Positions 33,657-44,690 of a DNA stretch of 64,000 nucleotides are shown in pieces; within the stretch, counting starts at the first letter, position 1, and every line of letters starts with the position of its first letter. A program made the position numbers and the translations under genes. The stretch covers positions 191,152,962 through 191,216,961 of the forward strand of contig OY986438.1 in the NCBI GenBank assembly GCA_963920525.1, written 5' to 3'. The notes under the pieces are model-generated. The model did not search any database and was not told where the DNA came from. It worked only from the letters and a program-made list of their open reading frames with translations. The stretch is from Dichetophora obliterata. Taxonomy: Eukaryota; Arthropoda; Insecta; Diptera; Sciomyzidae.

Positions 33657-33914
33657 TTTGATTCACTATTCACTTTGTTATTTAATCTTTTTATTTGGTT
33701 TTTTGTTATAATTTAATTTGTTTTATTGTTGGAAACTTCCTTTCGATTGAACCGCTCAAATCTTTTGTTCGCTATTTTTTTTTTTCTTAACCTCAGCTTA
33801 TGTTTCAGCTGCTCAAAAGAGCAAGCTAGCATATAACAACTTTCCTTGTTTGACATATAGATTAAGAAGTTTTTCATAAACAGCAACAATGGGCGTTTTC
33901 ACGTCTACCAACAC

Positions 33915-34374
33915 TGTCATGTTTCCCGGTAAACTTACCATGCGTCATATGGCAAGGTAGCCGTTGATACGCATTCCTGTTGTCCCTCTGGCAGCGCTAG
34001 TACGCTGGCTTATTGCGCGGCTAAGGCTCGCCGGATGTGGTGGTGTCCTTGCCAGCCTGGTCCGACAGACGGAAACTCCACAAGAATAAAAAATCGTACC
34101 AGCTTTCAAAAATACCGACTGGTAAACAAACCAGAAAAACCCTGAAAAAACTTTATTTAAATTGTCGATCAAACACCGATAAATGGCTGGATAGCAAGAA
34201 TTCACCCTCTGCTGAAAAAAAGATGTTCCTCGAAAATAGATGGCATGCTGTTGCCCCGTTGGCCTGTCTCGTGGGTCGATGTTTTTATGGTAGTCGATCG
34301 CCCTTGGCTAACCCACCCCTTCTGGCCATAAACGACCAACCATGGTGACCTCGCGCCATGTTTAAGTCACCCCA
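33915..34374 (-). repeat. Left (3') LTR of copy B
   Basis: It starts tgtcatgtttcccggtaaac (shared with 9582 in copy A) and ends near gtcacccca. It matches the right repeat through blocks such as ccttgccagcc, aaaatcgtaccagcttt, gatcgcccttggcta and cccaccccttctggcc. Confidence 0.65.
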
Positions 34375-34816
34375 TTTGTCCATCTCCACACGTTGCGGCT
34401 GTTCGGGTTGTTGAAAATGGGAACCAGGTGTTTATACCGGCCCTGTATATGCAAATGCAAAGGAGGTGGTCGAAATAGCCAAACGAAAATTCGCAGAATC
34501 AAAAGCAGCGTCCTTTTTGGACCTGGGTAGCCAAATTATTCAAAAACGAAAAAAAATTTAATTATTATGCATAGACCGATGGTTTAAGGCGCCACAGTTT
34601 ACGAAACTGTTGTTTGCCAAATGCCAAAACGAAAGAAAATAATAAAAGGAAATAATAAGACACAGGTGAAGTCCAACTTAGGACGATGGTTGCAAAACTT
34701 AGCAAACAAAATGTTAACTTATAATAGTAATATAAGGAATGGTAATAATATGTAAATGAAACAAATATAATATTCGAAAAATGTTCGACGTATTTCTTGA
34801 GAGTTGAAAATATATA

Positions 34817-36468
34817 CAGTGAATCAAAAAAGTTTAGGCACAGTGCTATTTTCAAAGTTTGTCTGTTAATAACATTTTTTCCACCTAACATACAAAAATA
34901 ATTTTGACGTCATTTTAAAATTAAAAATTTTATTCTGTATTAAGTGTAAAGATATTTCAAATTTAATTTTTGTTTTAGGTATTATGTTATAAAAATAAAA
35001 AAAAGTATTGATTTTATATAAAAAAAGTTTAGGCACAAATATGACAAATTTTATTTCAGATCGGATTTTTGTACATTTAGTATTTGGTTAAGCCTCCATT
35101 GGCATGAATAACTGCCTCCAAGCGTCTACGCATACTTCCAACTAGGTTTGATGTCTGTTCGGGTGTTATATTTGCCCATTCCTGGCGTATGGCCTCCTTA
35201 AGTGAATCCTTTGATGTTATGTGATGACTCCGTATTTTTTTCTCCAATAAGTGCCAAATATGTTCTATAGGATTCGTATCTGGTGACTGTGGGGGTGTTT
35301 TCAATTGTTTGCAATGGTAAATAAGCCAATTCTGCACAAGATACGACGCATGTTTCGGGTCGTTATCTTGTTGGAACATAAAAGGTTTTCCATTCAAGTC
35401 CAACTTTTCAACACTGGGAAACAAATTTTCTTTTAAAATGTTCAAATAAGAGTACTTATCCATTTTTTCATCTATAAATACAAGATTTCCCACTCCAGAT
35501 GCCGCCATACACCCCCACACCATAACATTACCGCCACCGTGTTTAACTGTTTTAATGACATTATTTTCTTGGAGCTCTTTGTTTGGTTTTCGCCAAATTT
35601 TTTGTGCGCCGTCTGAACCAAAAAGGTTGAACTTCGATTCGTCACTAAATATTACGCTGTTCCAGAATGATTCCGGCTGATTTACATGGATTTTTGCAAA
35701 CTCCAGCCTCTTTTTTTTATTAAGAGCTGAAATAAACGGTTTGCGCCGAGGAACTCTTCCATGAAAACCAGCTCTGTGTAGCGTATTCCGTATTGTTTGG
35801 GGATCGAAGTTTTTATTAAAACTTTGCTTCATTTCATTACATAATTTCACAGCCGAAATCTTTGGATTTTGTGTTACTGCAGCTACTACAGTCCGCTCCT
35901 GGCGTGGTGTAAATTTTTTTGGGCGTCCAGATCTGCCTTCACGCTCTAATTTTCCAGTGTTAATATAATGTTTTATAATGTTTCGCACACTTGTATATGG
36001 CCTCTGCACTATATTACCAATTTCGCGATAAGATTTTTGCTGCACGTGAAGATTTATTATAATTTTTCGAACGTCTAGCGAGATTTCTGAACGACTGCCC
36101 ATTTTGCTCTTTCTATCATGAAATGAAGATCAACACTGACTTCAATCAATTGACAATTGGATAACTGTGCAATTATTATGTGCAGAGAAACGAAGTAGAT
36201 CAAAGGAAATTAAGAGATTACCGTTATATTTGCAAAAGCATGGTATACACACAGCATGTGCCAAAACTTTTTTGATGTGTAATTTTTCCTCTCCCTCTTA
36301 TATTTCAAGTTGCATATTAAATAACGAAACATTTTTTGTGTATTTGAATAACAACTGAACTTATAATACTAACTCCATCAAAAAGTTGGTCAAAGTAGTT
36401 ATTGTTAGATATTTAAGCAAAATTTTTCTCAGAAACATTGTCCGTGCCTAAACTTTTTTGATTCACTG
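34817..36468 (-). mobile_element. IR/DR Tc1-like transposon a
   Basis: The element starts CAGTGAATCAAAAAAG and ends with the reverse complement, flanked by TA on both sides (34815-34816 and 36469-36470). A second copy of the end motif (aaaaaaagtttaggcac) lies about 200 bp inside each end (about 35016-35036 and 36257-36277), the IR/DR arrangement known from Sleeping Beauty and some insect Tc1 elements. Copy A of the host element (near 7440) shows the uninterrupted target. Length is 1652 bp. Confidence 0.95.
35077..36102 (-). CDS. Tc1-family transposase a (full length)
   Basis: It encodes a cut-and-paste transposase of 341 residues, normal for Tc1 proteins. The N-terminal half has two helix-turn-helix-like segments for TIR binding, with the GRPKKFT linker near 60. 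The catalytic domain shows IFSDESKFN (Asp154), GGGNVMVWGC, QQDNDPKH (Asp246) and SPDTNPIEHIW (Glu280). By my count 33 residues separate the second Asp from the Glu, one fewer than the usual 34; the neighbouring element b has 34. The frame is uninterrupted, the TIRs are intact and TA flanks are present, so it may be functional. The gene reads leftward and lies wholly between the inner repeats. Confidence 0.95.
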   Translation of the reverse strand: MGSRSEISLDVRKIIINLHVQQKSYREIGNIVQRPYTSVRNIIKHYINTGKLEREGRSGRPKKFTPRQERTVVAAVTQNPKISAVKLCNEMKQSFNKNFDPQTIRNTLHRAGFHGRVPRRKPFISALNKKKRLEFAKIHVNQPESFWNSVIFSDESKFNLFGSDGAQKIWRKPNKELQENNVIKTVKHGGGNVMVWGCMAASGVGNLVFIDEKMDKYSYLNILKENLFPSVEKLDLNGKPFMFQQDNDPKHASYLVQNWLIYHCKQLKTPPQSPDTNPIEHIWHLLEKKIRSHHITSKDSLKEAIRQEWANITPEQTSNLVGSMRRRLEAVIHANGGLTKY

Positions 36469-37880
36469 TAAGTGTATTAATTAAAGGTGAGCATAAGAAT
36501 AGCTGAACTCTATAGAGGTCAAAAAAATAATCGTAGTATGTAGTAATATAGAAATGCAGAAAAAGGATATAAAAGATTGTAAATATTTTAGAGTTACAAT
36601 ATTACTGTTGTCTAAAATTTCGCAAAGTATAAAAAAAAAATTCAAAGTTTCGATTTATTTTTATCATATATATAATATTATATATATATGATCCTAACAT
36701 ATTTTTTATCATATATATAATATTATATAAATATATATTTAGCTGGGTTTGCCCGAAGCTAATCTGAAATATTCGGCAAATGCTTTATATTAAAAGAGGG
36801 CTTACTCAAGCTTATAAATGAAAGTAAACTAAAAATTTATATTTTTTTTTCAACCCGAAGGTGAACATTTTTCTTTTTAAGTTATTTTGTTTCAAGGGAT
36901 ATATTATATATAAAGATAGAATAATTTGGATAGTAAAAAACTTTGCTATCGCTTCAAAAATATATACGTAAGAAAAAAAGGAGACTCACCCACAAACTTC
37001 GGTGAAGTTGAATACTCTAAACTTAAAAAAATAATATAATTCCAAAACCAATAATCAAAACAATAAAATACTTGATAATATAAAAAAAAAAAAAAAAATA
37101 TAGGCATTAAATTTGGATGGTGGCAACTTTTTATTGTGCCATAATTGCACCCTCCAAATCGAGGTTTTTCACTACAACTAACCGCCATTATTTCCTATGC
37201 TGAGGAAATTATTTTATTATATAAATTATATTATTTCCTCAGGCATATTCGCTTCACCTAATGGTGTTGCGGTTGTTCCTCCCGAGTTGGAGTATTTATT
37301 AAAAACGAAAAATTTTATATTTATATATATCCCTAATCGAGAGTGCTTTGCAACTCTTCCCCCCCCCCCCCCTTAGTTCAACAGCGTCTAATTCCAAGAC
37401 GAGGTTCTTTCTATAGCTGGCCTGTCACATTGATGACCCCACTGACCTGGCTGCTCTTCCCGATAAGGAGCGATTTTCAAAAAACAAAAACAATTGCTTT
37501 TTTTTAATATCCTCTTCTAAGCCCGCACACACCGTAAGAGTGCCATTACCCCCCCTTTTGTACACCAGGTGCACCCTCCGAGTCGAGGTATTTCTTAACT
37601 TGGCGACCCTGTCTCGTTTATGACCCCTCTGGTCAGGCTGCTCTTCTCGAGGCGGAGTATTTTTAAAAACGAGATTATATTTTTTTAAAGATTTACATGC
37701 TTGGAATCCCCTGCATGTGGGGTTTTTCACCATACGGTGTCGTGTTGGGCTCGCTGGGTACGCGGGTGCGCTACTTCCGTCATCCTACCTATTCCACGAG
37801 AATGCCCCTGCGGGTGTGAATATCTAAAAAAAAAATATAAAAACTAAAAAAAAATTTAAATTATCGTTCATCAGTTAACC

Positions 37881-38390
37881 GTCGCAACTGCAGTCGCGGT
37901 TGAAAGACCTTCATGCTGCAGGACTTACGGAAAACTGAAACCTCGATGCGAACTATGAAAGGGAAGAAATAACTAGCTTAACATACTTCATCAGCCCTAG
38001 CAGTAAAAATCCTACTGAAAAGAACCACGTCGTAACTGCAGTCGAGGCGCTGTGGTCTAAACGCTGCAGGACTTACGGGTTCTTAACCAAAGAGGACCTG
38101 CTTTGGGTCTAATCAAAAACTATAAAAAAAAATCTTAATTTCCTTTACCATAGCAGTAAAATCCTTCAAATAAAAACCACGTCGCAACTGCAGTCGAGGC
38201 GCTGTGGCCTAAACGCTGCCGGACTTACGGGTTTTTACCTAATCGACCTGCTTGGGGTCTAACAAAAAAAAAAATACCAAAAAAACTTACATTACGGCCC
38301 GAAACGAGATACTTCATTGATTTCCAGATCGGCTCATTTCGCCTTAACCCACGTCGCAACTGCAGTCGAGGTTCAAAGACCTTAACGCGT
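37881..38390 (-). repeat. Four 50-bp modules, copy B
   Basis: Modules begin at 37881, 38029, 38181 and 38353 (spacing 148, 152 and 172), nearly the same register as copy A. The first three keep the minus-strand GTAAGT. The fourth is cut by the deletion that joins it to the LTR. Confidence 0.8.
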
Positions 38391-38775
38391 GCCCTTGCCA
38401 GCCCGAACTGACAGGTAGAAACTTCACATGAATAAAATCGTACCAGCTTTCTAAAAATAAAATAAAATCCCGTAGGCTGAAAAATCCCCGAAATCACCGC
38501 AAGACTTCTCGAAGGAAGATACAAAAACCCGAAAAAGGATTTAAAGAACTGAATGGTGATAAAACACCAACACCGATACACTTTGCCGATAAAGTTTTTT
38601 CTCCTTTTCTTTTAAACGCAAAGAAAGTTTTTACAACGGTCGACCGCTGTTGCCTCGATGGCCCGTGAAGTGGGTCGATCTTGAGCTGTGGTTCGATCGC
38701 CCTTGGCTAGCCCACCCCTTCTGGCCCAAACGAGCAGCCATGGTGACCTTGCACCTATTTGTTTAGGTCACCCCA
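38388..38775 (-). repeat. Right (5') LTR remnant of copy B
   Basis: It is homologous to 34040-34374 but lacks the first about 125 bp of the LTR, including the primer-site junction, because of the deletion at 38388. Confidence 0.6.
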
Positions 38776-40072
38776 AAAACTTTATACTTACGCTCTCCCC
38801 CCTGTTGTCTACGTTCGAAATTTACTTAATCTTACTATTGTTTAGTTTCCTATTATTTTAATAAATTTTTAAATTTATTATTTTAATTAATAGTTTTCTT
38901 TTTAAATCTTGTTTAAATTACCTAAAACAACTCCATAAAAAAAATTATTCAAAGTGTTATATGTTAGGAACTAATAATACCCTAGTAATAAGCTTTATAG
39001 CGTCTCTAATTCTTGGTTAAATAAAGGTTCACTATAAGTTTTTTTGTTTGAATTTTTATTCTAACATTAAATAATACTAATTATTAAAAAATACTAATTG
39101 TACAGATTATAAAAGCAAAAGGTGCAATATTTTACAAATAAATAAACTACCTATAATTTTTTTACTTGCATTTAAAGTCGTTTCGTGGCTACCTTTGTTT
39201 TTTTTCTTTTTTTTCATCTAAAATCTCGATAAATAGCCCTCCAATTTTAAATCTTACTTTAATGAGCCAGACTGGCAAACTACGAATTATTATATAAGTA
39301 AATACATTTTTTATTAAACAACAAAACGCTTACCAACCCCAGGTGATAACTCAAGCATGGGAGGATTTTAGGGCTGAGGTAGCTGCTGCTTTTGCTGAAG
39401 GTAGCTGTTGCTTTGGTGTTTTATTGTTTTTGGTCTAATGTTTTTATTATTTGTACTTCAAATCTTATATTTTCTAAAAAATTTTTCTTTTGTTGTTTAG
39501 TTTTCTCTTTCTTTAGTTTTTTCTTAAATTTTCTTATTTTTTTTTCAATTAATCTATTCAAGTTTTATTTATCTCTCCATATTTCACTACCTTCTTTTAT
39601 TTCACTTCTCAATTATCTCTTTTATATTTTTTCGTTTTCTTTACATTTGTTAAATTTTCCACCTTTTATAATTTGTACATTCACTTGGATGTTGTCTACC
39701 AAGTTTGGCCACATTGAATGGAAATGTTTTTCACTTGATTATCTTCCATACGCGTGCAGATATATCGTTACAAACGAAATAACCGATCTCCTTAGGAACA
39801 CAAAGGCGTAACTCAGCACGAAGTACACAATATGGTGGCGATCCTCTGCGACAGCAACGTCTGCCCAGGGTTGTATTATTTTAGTTCCCTGATTTTAGGT
39901 ACTTTGCCCGGGGTTGCCACATGTCATCGGTTAGGGTAAGTCATTTTCATGGCATTTACACGTGCAAACTACCGATGTTTGCCCGACTTTACTACCTTTT
40001 CGGTGGAACCGACCATAACTGAGGGGAGTAGGTATTTTTTTTCTAAGTATTCATTACCTACTTACTTACTTA
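38776..40072. other. AT-rich stretch with no recognisable gene
   Basis: Nothing supported is seen. The 139-codon forward frame at 39392-39811 is mostly Phe/Leu/Ser from T-rich DNA and has no domain. A short GC-richer patch at about 39840-40020 has no open frame of note. Confidence 0.55.
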
Positions 40073-41735
40073 CAGTGAATCACAAAACTGATCGGACAAC
40101 ACATTTTGATTGAAACAATTTAAAAAATCATCTAACAAATTGCTTCCAATATTAAAAACTTTTATAGACAAGTAATAAGTCATTTGTAAGTAATAAAAAA
40201 ACTAAATATATTTCTTTATAAAAATAAGTTATGTTAAAAAAACTTAGAAAAGTACAAAATAACTAAAAATAAAGAGTCACAAAAGTCATCGGACAAAAAT
40301 TCAAAATAACAAAATAAATGATTCGATTTTAAAAGTTAATATCTTGTAGGGTTTCCTTTGGCCTTGATGACTTCTTTTAATCGGTTTCGCATAGATTTCA
40401 CTAGTCTTTTTGTTGTAGTTGGCTCAATTTGGTCCCATTCTTCCTGAAGCCTCGTTTTTAACTCAGTTTTCGAGGTTATTGTATATTTGCGAATACGCCG
40501 CTCCAATTCATCCCACATATGCTCTATGGGATTGAGGTCCGGTGATTGTGGGGGGGTGGAAATGACCTTAGGGCAATTATAGAGTAGCCACAATTTGACA
40601 ATCTCAGCTTTATGCTTAGGGTCGTTATCTTGATAAAATTTAAAACTATTTTCTATCCCGAATTGTTCAGCACTTTGCTTAAGATTAGTTTTTAATATGT
40701 TCAAATAAATAAATTTGTTCATGATTTCATCTATAAAAACCAATTTCCCGACTCCTGCGCTCGCCATACACCCCCACACCATCACCGAACCTCCTCCATG
40801 CTTTGCAGTGGGACAAAGATTTTCTTTTCTCATTTCTTCGTTGGGCTTTCGCCACACCATGACCCGGCCATCCGATCCAAATATATTATATTTGCTTTCG
40901 TCAACAAATATAACGTCATCCCAGTAGCTTTCTTCGTGCTGGATCATTTCCTTGGCGTACTTAAGTCGTATTTTTCGATTTCGCTCATTTACAAAAAACT
41001 TTCGTCGGGCAACTCTTCCGTTGTATCCAGCTTCTCGAATAGCTCTACGGATTGTTTCTGGATGCACTGATATTGAGGTTTTTTCTTCGTGCTCTGCAGC
41101 CAATTTTGAGGCACTTTTTCTGGGGTCTCGTTGAATTTCTCTTACAATAGCCTGTTTGTCTCTTGAGGTCAGCAAGCGAGGACGCCCAGTTCTGCACTTA
41201 TTTTCAATTCGGTGTTCCTCCTTGAACCTTTTAATAATATCATGCACTGTTGAGCGACTCTTCTGAACAATTTTACTTATTTGGCGGACTGTCAAGCCAT
41301 CTTTAAAATGTTTAATTATTAATTCCCGAATTTCAATTGAAGATTCTTTACGTGATTTGCTCATTTTGAAAAGACGTGAAAAAAAGACTTTATGCACCGA
41401 AAAAAAAACAAATATTGCCACTTACTAAAATTTTGCGCACTTAAAAACAATTAACGCATGCCTTCCAGCAAGATCAAATGAAGACTAAAACAACATTCTG
41501 CACTTGCGCTCATTGTCCGATGACTTTTGTTGAATCATTTTCATGCATGTGCTTAATTGAGAGCTTATGATCCCGTTACAAGCATTTGGTTAGAAAAAAA
41601 AATGGGTGTAATAAAGATAGCATGCTGCTACAATTATTGTTTACTATGTGTGTTTTTGCTTTGAGGTGGTTCATTAAAAAAGTTGTAACTTTTTCCCTAT
41701 TTTGCTTTTTGTCCGATTAGTTTTGTGAGTAACTG
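40073..41735 (-). mobile_element. IR/DR Tc1-like transposon b
   Basis: The element starts CAGTGAATCACAAAACTG and ends with TTTTGTGAGTAACTG, flanked by TA (40071-40072 and 41736-41737). Inner copies of the end motif (TCACAAAAGTCATCGGACAA at about 40277-40296 and its reverse complement at about 41513-41533) give an IR/DR structure. Length is 1663 bp. The outer ends differ at four of the first 18 positions, more than in element a. Confidence 0.93.
40336..41364 (-). CDS. Tc1-family transposase b (full length)
   Basis: It encodes a cut-and-paste transposase. I choose the Met at 41364 (MSKSRKESS), giving 342 residues, because it aligns with the start of transposase a; the open frame continues 19 codons upstream to 41421. 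DNA-binding helix-turn-helix segments precede the GRPRLLT linker. The catalytic residues are Asp in FVDESKYN, Asp in YQDNDPKH and Glu in NPIEHMW, with 34 residues between the last two, the canonical DD34E. The GGGSVMVWGC segment is intact. No stop or frameshift is present. It is related to but clearly distinct from transposase a, so the two represent different families. Confidence 0.95.
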   Translation of the reverse strand: MSKSRKESSIEIRELIIKHFKDGLTVRQISKIVQKSRSTVHDIIKRFKEEHRIENKCRTGRPRLLTSRDKQAIVREIQRDPRKSASKLAAEHEEKTSISVHPETIRRAIREAGYNGRVARRKFFVNERNRKIRLKYAKEMIQHEESYWDDVIFVDESKYNIFGSDGRVMVWRKPNEEMRKENLCPTAKHGGGSVMVWGCMASAGVGKLVFIDEIMNKFIYLNILKTNLKQSAEQFGIENSFKFYQDNDPKHKAEIVKLWLLYNCPKVISTPPQSPDLNPIEHMWDELERRIRKYTITSKTELKTRLQEEWDQIEPTTTKRLVKSMRNRLKEVIKAKGNPTRY

Positions 41736-41737
41736 TA

Positions 41738-42011
41738 TATATTTAGCCCGTTAATCGGTTGGTCACTCATTTAATTATTTACATTAATGCTATAATTATA
41801 TTGATAAATCAGCTACTTGGTGGAATTTCACTTGATTCTTAGTGGGTCCTATCCAGTATCTGCCTTCTTTATTCTTGTTGATCTCTTTCCTAAATTGCTG
41901 TTCAATGTAATAGATCGGTATTGATATTTATATAATAAGATTGTACATGTCAATGGATCTTGATACTATATATATAATATATCATATATGGTTTTAGTTG
42001 TTTATAGCGTT
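41738..42011. other. AT-rich spacer
   Basis: No gene is seen; it contains a tatata-rich run at about 41965-41990. Confidence 0.5.
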
Positions 42012-43052
42012 TTATATATATAGAGGACTCCAGACAAATTCATTTATCAGTGTACGGTTTAGATCCATCCAATAAGGTGGGCTTTTTGGTATTAGTATCT
42101 CTCCTCTTTCGGATATTGTGGCCTTATCAGGTTTCATAGTGTTAGTTTTCGTGTTCTGTAATGTAAAAAATTCATTCTGAATTTCCATAGCTTTCTTTCT
42201 AAGAGCGTAAATTAACGATGGTATGGTATCACATACTTTAACTTTGTTTACAGGATCCACAAAATCCCCATATTTGTTGCGTAACAATGAGTAAGTTATG
42301 GTTTTGTCATTCAACATAGCCAAAGGCTCATTGAACTCATTGTTGAATGTATCAGAATACAGACCCATAATGGTTTGTATCAAATTACCGCACGGCTCTT
42401 TAATCTCTTTCTATACAATGTTTTAAGGGATTACAGGTACCATATACTCTGTCCCTTCCAGCTTCAAATCTGCCATCGTCATCTCTTTCACATTAACATT
42501 GAGCTCAGATATTTCAGCGTCAATGGAGGATAGTCTTGATACAATCGAGGATTTAATTTCCTCTATTCCCTCATATGTAAGGTTTGCTTTGTCTCGGCAT
42601 TCAATTATATCGTCATTCTGTTTTGCTATGACATCTTTAATTTTATTATTTTCATCCAGTATTTTCTCTTGGTTCTCTGTTAAGTGGGTCAATTGTTCCT
42701 TGATATGTTTTAAATCATCCATTATTGCAGATAGTACATTGGAGAGCCTTCCATTACCACTAATAGGATCAATATCTGGTGTGGACAGGTTTTTGGTCTT
42801 TCGTGAAGTGTCTGACGGTCCGGGTGACTCTGGTCTACTTGAGTCAGATTCCCCTGTCTCTTTAGATAAAGCACCACATCCTTGATTACTATCAGAGTTT
42901 TTCTCATTATCATTATCACTATCATCTAGGTTGGCTGATTCTTGTGCATTCGCCCGTTCAGCGGTATCATTTATATACTCTGATCCCAATATTCTCAAGG
43001 CTTTGTGGTTACTTACTCTTTCTTTTATAATTTTTAGGAAAATAATAAGCAA
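42012..43052 (-). pseudogene. Unrecognised broken gene encoding an acidic, coiled-coil protein
   Basis: Two minus-strand frames, 43052-42423 and 42383-42012, are in the same phase, separated by 13 codons and interrupted by in-frame TAA and TAG, so they look like one gene of roughly 345 codons. The first part is acidic and Ser/Asp-rich (DDSDNDNEKNSDSN near 43-56), then a predicted coiled coil (about 105-195, heptad-like ILDENNKIKDVIAKQNDD). The last part is mixed and ends SPPYWMDLNRTL. I do not recognise the family. Acidic N-terminus plus central coiled coil is seen in many viral phosphoproteins and in many cellular proteins, so origin is open. Confidence 0.4.
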
Positions 43053-43762
43053 ACACTTTTTAAGTTGAAGCTATGTCTATATTTACAAGAATATTATTTG
43101 ATACGAATTAAATACAAAACTTATTTTATTGCAGCAGAATGCTGCAGGACAAAACGCGCGCGAAAACCAAACTCAACTGATTAAGCTATGGTAGCATAGA
43201 CCAGAGCCCATGCCACCATAGCATATTAAAAACCCGCTGCAACGCTAAGTATAGCGTCGCAAACACACACATAGCGGCCACGATCATTAAAACTTTATCC
43301 ATTGTTTACAAAACGACAAACAATGCAATAAGCGTCAACGGTCGTTGACGCTGGCATTTATAAACGTCCGACTCGTCATCAGCGCTAATGACGCGACGGA
43401 CAATGCGATAAGCAAATGCCAACGCTGCACATACCAGCTCTTGCTGGCGACTCGATGGCCTGCGTATTGGGTACCCAGCTAGAACACTGAACGTCAGTTG
43501 ACGCATCAAGTGATGCACAGCGCTGTCAGAAATATTGTCAGCTTTTTGTCATCGCCTCGTGGAATTTGTTGTTGCGGTAGGTAAAATAATGACAACTTTT
43601 TCATATCCATGTGATTTGTCATCTCTGTTTGCCACCCATGTTATATCCATTAAAAAAAAAAGATAAGCTAATCTGCTCACACCAATTACGAACTCCATAA
43701 AGAATTCAATAACAAATGTAGCTGTTTACTTAAGTAAGCAATTAACCTACGCAAGGCGCTTT
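43053..43762. other. Non-coding stretch with palindromes
   Basis: No supported gene is seen. A perfect 10-bp inverted repeat with a 2-base spacer (agcgtcaacg gt cgttgacgct) lies at 43331-43352. A 23-bp segment near 43494 (gtcagttgacgcatcaagtg) recurs with few changes at about 44487, suggesting an eroded duplicated element. Confidence 0.5.
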
Positions 43763-43835
43763 CCCTACGTAGCCCAGTGGTTAGAGCATTTTCCTATAAT
43801 CTGAACATGCACGGGTTCAAAACCCCACTCAGACA
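43763..43835 (+). other. tRNA-like sequence, probably a tRNA pseudogene or SINE head
   Basis: A-box-like tagcccagtgg (43770-43780) and a perfect B-box match ggttcaaaacc (43814-43824) are correctly spaced for a polymerase III internal promoter. The acceptor and anticodon stems do not pair well, so it is not a functional tRNA. A run of A follows at about 43835. No poly-A-tailed body typical of a SINE was recognised downstream. Confidence 0.45.
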
Positions 43836-43967
43836 AAAAAACTTAAATGGGTATAATTTTTTTACATTTATTGAAAATATTTTTTTAAATAATCAATTTG
43901 AATTAATTCGATTATAGTTAGTTAAATTCACAAAGGCTTTTATTTAATTGAATGTATTGTTTTTTTT

Positions 43968-44400
43968 TTATTCTTCATATTGTTTCTGCCGGGATCTGTG
44001 GTGGCTTAGTTTTAAAAAATTTCTGACAGCATCTTGATAATTTTTCGTCCCTTCTTTTAAAAAGACTTCTGAAAAGAAGAAAAATGTGTTAATATCGTAC
44101 TTAAAATGAAATAATTTAAATTTAGCATTCGTACCAAACAGCGTTTTAGCAACGAGCGTTTATTCCATGAAGGACTTTTTCCGAGTCTTTCATATACTGC
44201 ATACAAAGTTAAAAGTCATCCGTTTACATTCTTCTTAAACTTCATCTACTGATCCTGAAGCTCCTTTTAAATTCAGGATATACGATTTCTGTTTATAAAA
44301 GGAAATTTTAATATGAAATATAAATCTGATTTAAGCTTCTTACCATGGTCATTTCATATTCCATATTTCTCAATTTTTCTTCTACGTCAATGCAGGACGT
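43968..44400 (-). pseudogene. Second DUF4806-like remnant
   Basis: It has the same exon plan as the gene at 14022-20560. Exon 1 end (about 44400-44344) reads IDVEEKLRNMEYEMTM before GTAAGA. Exon 2 starts at 44288 (SYILNLKGASGSVDEV) but meets a stop at once. Exon 3 (44068-43968) reads VFLKEGTKNYQDAVRN and LSHHRSRQKQYEE before the stop. Upstream of 44400 no first-exon start can be recognised. It is a degraded paralogue, useful for showing where the first copy lost a base. Confidence 0.5.
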
Positions 44401-44690
44401 CATTTGATATAAGAAGGAAAGAGCAAGATAAACGAAACATTTGCTTTCCTTGCTTTGTACATATAAAATTTCTATCAGCGCTGTGCGTCAGCTGACGCGT
44501 CAAGTGACGGTCCGTGTTATATCTAAGAAATGTAGTATGTGAATGTGTTAGTGAGTCCCAAAATTCGTATAGGGTTGTATTGGTGAATTTGTCAGTCCTG
44601 TCTAGCTGGGTAGCTAGTCCAACAGGCAGGCAACGATCGCTAAGCGTACACAAAGTCATAACGTAATATGACTGCCATAGTGAGCCGTTG
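44401..44690. other. Spacer left of the provirus
   Basis: A 116-codon reverse frame (44737-44387) crosses this region and the LTR edge; it has no recognisable domain and I do not support it as a gene. The stretch ends in ccgttg, the left copy of the provirus target duplication. Confidence 0.45.

Larger units (their letters stand above)
33915..38775 (-). mobile_element. Pol-less LTR element, copy B, with a Tc1 insertion
   Basis: Homologous terminal direct repeats (33915-34374 and 38388-38775) flank an internal region that matches copy A at 7096-9503. In copy A the primer-site-like TTGGCGACCAACG lies beside the LTR; in copy B that junction is deleted, joining the fourth internal module directly to the middle of the right LTR at about 38388. 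A 1652-bp Tc1 element sits at 34817-36468. Without the Tc1 the element is about 3.2 kb. No retroviral enzyme domain is detectable in either copy. The LTRs differ by many substitutions and indels, so it is old. Confidence 0.65.

Noticed and set aside
34817..36468. Target duplication longer than TA for Tc1 element a
   Set aside because: Comparison with the empty site near 7440 shows only TA is duplicated.
39392..39811. 139-codon forward ORF suggesting a membrane protein
   Set aside because: Almost all Phe, Leu and Ser from T-rich DNA, no conserved motif, no splice or promoter context.
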